A DNA stretch of 64,000 nucleotides. Source: Lederbergia wuyishanensis (GTDB lineage Bacteria; Bacillota; Bacilli; Bacillales; Bacillaceae_C). The stretch is taken from contig NZ_JALIRM010000001.1 of assembly GCF_022900255.1 (NCBI RefSeq), forward strand, positions 682,001 through 746,000, given 5' to 3'. Numbering within the stretch: the first letter of the stretch is position 1; each line of letters begins with the position of its first letter. A program made the position numbers and the translations under genes. Below the pieces are notes generated by a model. The model was not told where the DNA came from, did no database searches, and was given only the letters and a program-made list of their open reading frames with translations. Positions 61,794-64,000 of this stretch are shown here, piece after piece.

Positions 61794-63513
61794 CGGCTAA
61801 CCCCTCCTTTGAAAGCTGGGATCTGTAGATATCCTGATATAAAGCTGAGGACCTCATTAGACTTTCATGGTCACCACTTGCTATTAACTTTCCATCATCA
61901 AGTAACAATATTTGATCTGCTTCTTTTGCGGTACTAATTTTTTGTGTAATGATAAAAGTTGTACAATCATATTTGCGTAAAGACGCCAACAGCTTTGCCT
62001 CTGTCTTTAAATCAAGAGCACTTGTACTATCATCTAAAAAAAGTAGTTTTGGTTTTCTTATTAAGGCGCGAGCAATAGATATCCTTTGTTTTTGTCCACC
62101 AGACAAATTAACGCCTTTTTGACCAATTTTTGTATCATACATATCCGGCAACCTTTGGATTGTTTCGTGTATTTGTGCATCTTTTGTACTATCCACAATA
62201 TCTTCCATCGAAGCCCCTTCTTTCCCCCACCCAATATTATTCTTTACGGACCCCGTAAACAGGATGGATTCTTGAGGAACAAAACCAATTTGCTTTCTTA
62301 ATGAATTAAGATCCATCTTTTTAATATCACTGCCATCGATTTTAATCGAACCACTCGTTACATCATATAATCTTGGAACAAGTTGAAACAAAGAAGTTTT
62401 CCCAGACCCTGTTGCACCCATAATTGCAACCGTTTCTCCAGGTTTGGCAGTAAATGATATATTTGATAATACATTTGTGTTAGAACCCGGAAATTTGAAA
62501 CTCACATTATTAAATTCTACTTTTCCAAAATCAATAGAACTTGATAATCCTTTAGTAGTATTCTCGAAATCTTCAGGAGTAACCAGTACCTCAGTAATTC
62601 GCTCTGAGGATGCTTTCCCCCTCGAAAATGCCATAATTATCCAGGAAAGCATAGAAAGTGCCATTGTAATACGGAAACCATAATTTACTATAGCTACGAC
62701 TTCTCCAACGTTTACCTTGCTTTGATTTACTTCAATTGCACCTACCCAAAGAATGAAAAGAATACCAACATTCATAACAAATAATAGAACTGGTCCAAGT
62801 AATTCAACTAAACGTAATACTTTTATTGTTTGATCTCTTAATTGTTCGTTTGCATTTTCAAAACGCATTTCCTCGAACTTTTTCCTAATAAAAGCTTTTA
62901 TTAAACGCATCCCGGTTAAGTTTTCTTGCATAACATTATTTACTTTATCCAATTTTTCTTGAACAATTCGAAATAATCTTCCGCTTTTATTCATCATCCA
63001 TATTAATAAGATTACTAATATTGGGATTGGAAATATTAAAAAAAGTGCAAGTTTCACATTTACAAATAAAGCCATGGTGGCTCCACCAAGAATCAGTAAT
63101 GGAGCGCGGAGTGCTATTCTCAAACTCATAAAGACTGTATTTTGTACTTGAGTAATATCATTTGTTAAACGTGTAATGAGTGATGATGATTGAAAGCGAG
63201 CCAAGTTATGAAATGAAAACGATTGAATTTTTTTAAATAATGCTGCTCTTAAATCAAATCCAAACCCTTGAGCTGCATATGAGGAGAAAAAGGAATTCGT
63301 AATGCCTGCCAAAAAACTTAGCAAAGACATACCTACCATAACTCCTCCCCACTTCATCACGACTCCTAAATCTTCTTTAAGAATCCCATCATCTATAATC
63401 TTCGCCATAAACATTGGATGCCAAAGCTCAACAATAAGTTCCGTTAACATCAACATCCATGCAATTATCATTGCACCTCGATATGGCTTTAAATAAGATA
63501 GTACTTTTCCCAT
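61783..63513 (-). CDS. ABC exporter half, YfiB-like
   Basis: A 576-residue permease-ATPase: six membrane segments, Walker A GATGSGKTS, signature LSGGQKQRIS, Walker B LLFLDDSTSALD. The catalytic residue after Walker B is Asp in place of Glu, and the switch position reads IITQKIST, with Gln for His. These changes mark a degenerate catalytic site, so the heterodimer with the 60024 protein has one weak and one strong ATPase site, as in BmrCD and YfiBC. ATG after GGGGGT. First gene of the pair. Confidence 0.9.
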   Translation of the reverse strand: MGKVLSYLKPYRGAMIIAWMLMLTELIVELWHPMFMAKIIDDGILKEDLGVVMKWGGVMVGMSLLSFLAGITNSFFSSYAAQGFGFDLRAALFKKIQSFSFHNLARFQSSSLITRLTNDITQVQNTVFMSLRIALRAPLLILGGATMALFVNVKLALFLIFPIPILVILLIWMMNKSGRLFRIVQEKLDKVNNVMQENLTGMRLIKAFIRKKFEEMRFENANEQLRDQTIKVLRLVELLGPVLLFVMNVGILFILWVGAIEVNQSKVNVGEVVAIVNYGFRITMALSMLSWIIMAFSRGKASSERITEVLVTPEDFENTTKGLSSSIDFGKVEFNNVSFKFPGSNTNVLSNISFTAKPGETVAIMGATGSGKTSLFQLVPRLYDVTSGSIKIDGSDIKKMDLNSLRKQIGFVPQESILFTGSVKNNIGWGKEGASMEDIVDSTKDAQIHETIQRLPDMYDTKIGQKGVNLSGGQKQRISIARALIRKPKLLFLDDSTSALDLKTEAKLLASLRKYDCTTFIITQKISTAKEADQILLLDDGKLIASGDHESLMRSSALYQDIYRSQLSKEGLADVQ

Positions 63514-63640
63514 TTTTTATGACCCCCAAGCAAAACAAAAAAACATTTAGTAACCCGTAATTAATTATAATCATAAATGACATAAATAAAAATGTCATCT
63601 AAATCGTTTTAATATTTTGAAATTGTAAGAATCAATATCA

Positions 63641-63828
63641 TCAACTCCTGTAATATGAAGTAACTAATTCATTGCCATCATTATTTAAAAAAGGGATAAG
63701 TTTCTTTAATGCTTTTACTGTTTGAGAACGGAATCCCCCGGCGTCATGAAAAAGTATGATATCTCCAGGTCTATTATAAGGACCATCATCAAAAATTAAG
63801 GCAATTACTTTTTTATCTGTTTGAACTT
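63641..63828 (-). pseudogene. polysaccharide deacetylase remnant with internal deletion
   Basis: The minus strand reads VIALIFDDGPYNRPGDIILF then HDAGGFRSQTVKALKKLIPF and a stop at 63641. In intact NodB-domain deacetylases the FDDGP metal motif lies about 130-150 residues before RPGDIILFHDAGG. Here they are joined in frame, so the middle of the gene has been lost. The N-terminal part before VIALIF is also absent. Confidence 0.8.
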
Positions 63829-63846
63829 ACCAAATATTATTAAAAT

Positions 63847-63883
63847 AGCTGTCCCAATGATTGAATGTCAATTTGGGACAGCT
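63847..63883 (-). terminator. terminator of the 63899 gene
   Basis: AGCTGTCCCAA and TTGGGACAGCT form a perfect 11-base stem around a 15-base loop, 16 bases after the stop at 63899. On the minus strand an AT-rich ATTTTAATAA tract follows. Confidence 0.8.
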
Positions 63884-63898
63884 TTATTATTATCATGA

Positions 63899-64000
63899 TT
63901 AGTATTTCTTTTTATTAGTATTTTGCTGACTATTCATATTTGATGCTGTGCTTTGTTGTGCTGAATTCCCTTTAGCAGTTTGTTGCGAATTTTCCATACT
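63899..64000 (-). CDS. small Gln/Asn/Ser-rich protein, probably cut by the window edge
   Basis: From ATG 63997 the frame encodes 32 residues (MENSQQTAKGNSAQQSTASN and MNSQQNTNKKKY). One more codon before the ATG is open at the window edge, so the gene may extend further. The composition (Gln, Asn, Ser, no hydrophobic core) suggests an unfolded small spore or coat protein, such as a gamma-type acid-soluble spore protein, but the sequence is too short to assign. Confidence 0.5.
   Translation of the reverse strand, partial: SMENSQQTAKGNSAQQSTASNMNSQQNTNKKKY

Noticed and set aside
1-64000. CRISPR arrays, tRNA and rRNA genes
   Set aside because: I found no regularly spaced repeats and no clover-leaf or rRNA-like sequence on either strand while reading; a dedicated scan was not possible.

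Overview
The window reads as chromosomal DNA of a low-GC, spore-forming Bacillaceae (Bacillus sensu lato). Evidence: AT-rich sequence, strong AAGGAGG-type ribosome binding sites, TTG/GTG starts, and orthologues typical of the group (UvsE, CwlJ, GtaB/Ugd with spore-coat-type kinases, YbxH- and YdbC-like small proteins, a YfiBC-like ABC pair, a CydS-like micro-protein). The genus cannot be fixed from this window. No rRNA, tRNA or CRISPR array was seen.

Layout. 1-2526: 3' part missing of a UvrA-like ABC protein. 3022-3762: ArsR regulator plus SRPBCC protein with palindromic candidate operators. 4211-8876: sucrose operon sacP-sacA-EIIA under a LacI regulator, with two operators. 8963-9919: UvsE. 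10222-12982: kynU-kynB-kynA, tryptophan to anthranilate. 13290-14640: decayed DNA, including the wreck of a phage replication module (DnaD-like C-terminus, G39P-like helicase loader, possible DnaB start). 14863-19393: orphan sensor kinase, two unrecognised small genes and a DEAD-box helicase.

19590-26263 is an accessory island on decayed flanks (SDR and nagB-like pseudogenes). It holds a complete-looking retron: a nucleoside-deoxyribosyltransferase-like effector, a ~190-nt msr-msd-like RNA with matching a1/a2 repeats, and a retron reverse transcriptase. Beside it lie a frameshifted TPR gene and a two-gene unit, MazG-like pyrophosphohydrolase plus GIY-YIG/DUF2075 ATPase. I regard this island as a phage-defence region; the retron is the best candidate for the exciting system.

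26807-32457: trehalose operon treP-treA with an EIIA domain fused to TreP, then an ABC exporter preceded by a 17-codon leader peptide and a hairpin that buries its ribosome binding site (candidate antibiotic-responsive attenuator). 32751-36699: small metabolic, membrane and modifying enzymes. 36704-40812: DUF4358 lipoprotein, MBOAT acyltransferase, DHHW protein and APH kinase, probably a polysaccharide O-acylation cassette. 41031-43628: a bd-type oxidase operon with two micro-proteins behind an Fnr/Rex-like site. 43719-45545: an FtsH paralogue. Two copies of a ~222-bp repeat lie at 33315 and 45575.

45972-52005: HipA-like kinase, glycosyltransferase, kinase-like protein, Ugd, GtaB and CwlJ, consistent with spore envelope assembly. 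52075-57502: GalT-like protein, SDR, ExoA, GNAT, APH kinase and MetA. 57593-63513: VOC protein, transglutaminase-like lipoprotein, heterodimeric ABC exporter. The end holds a polysaccharide-deacetylase deletion remnant and a small Gln/Asn-rich ORF cut by the window edge.
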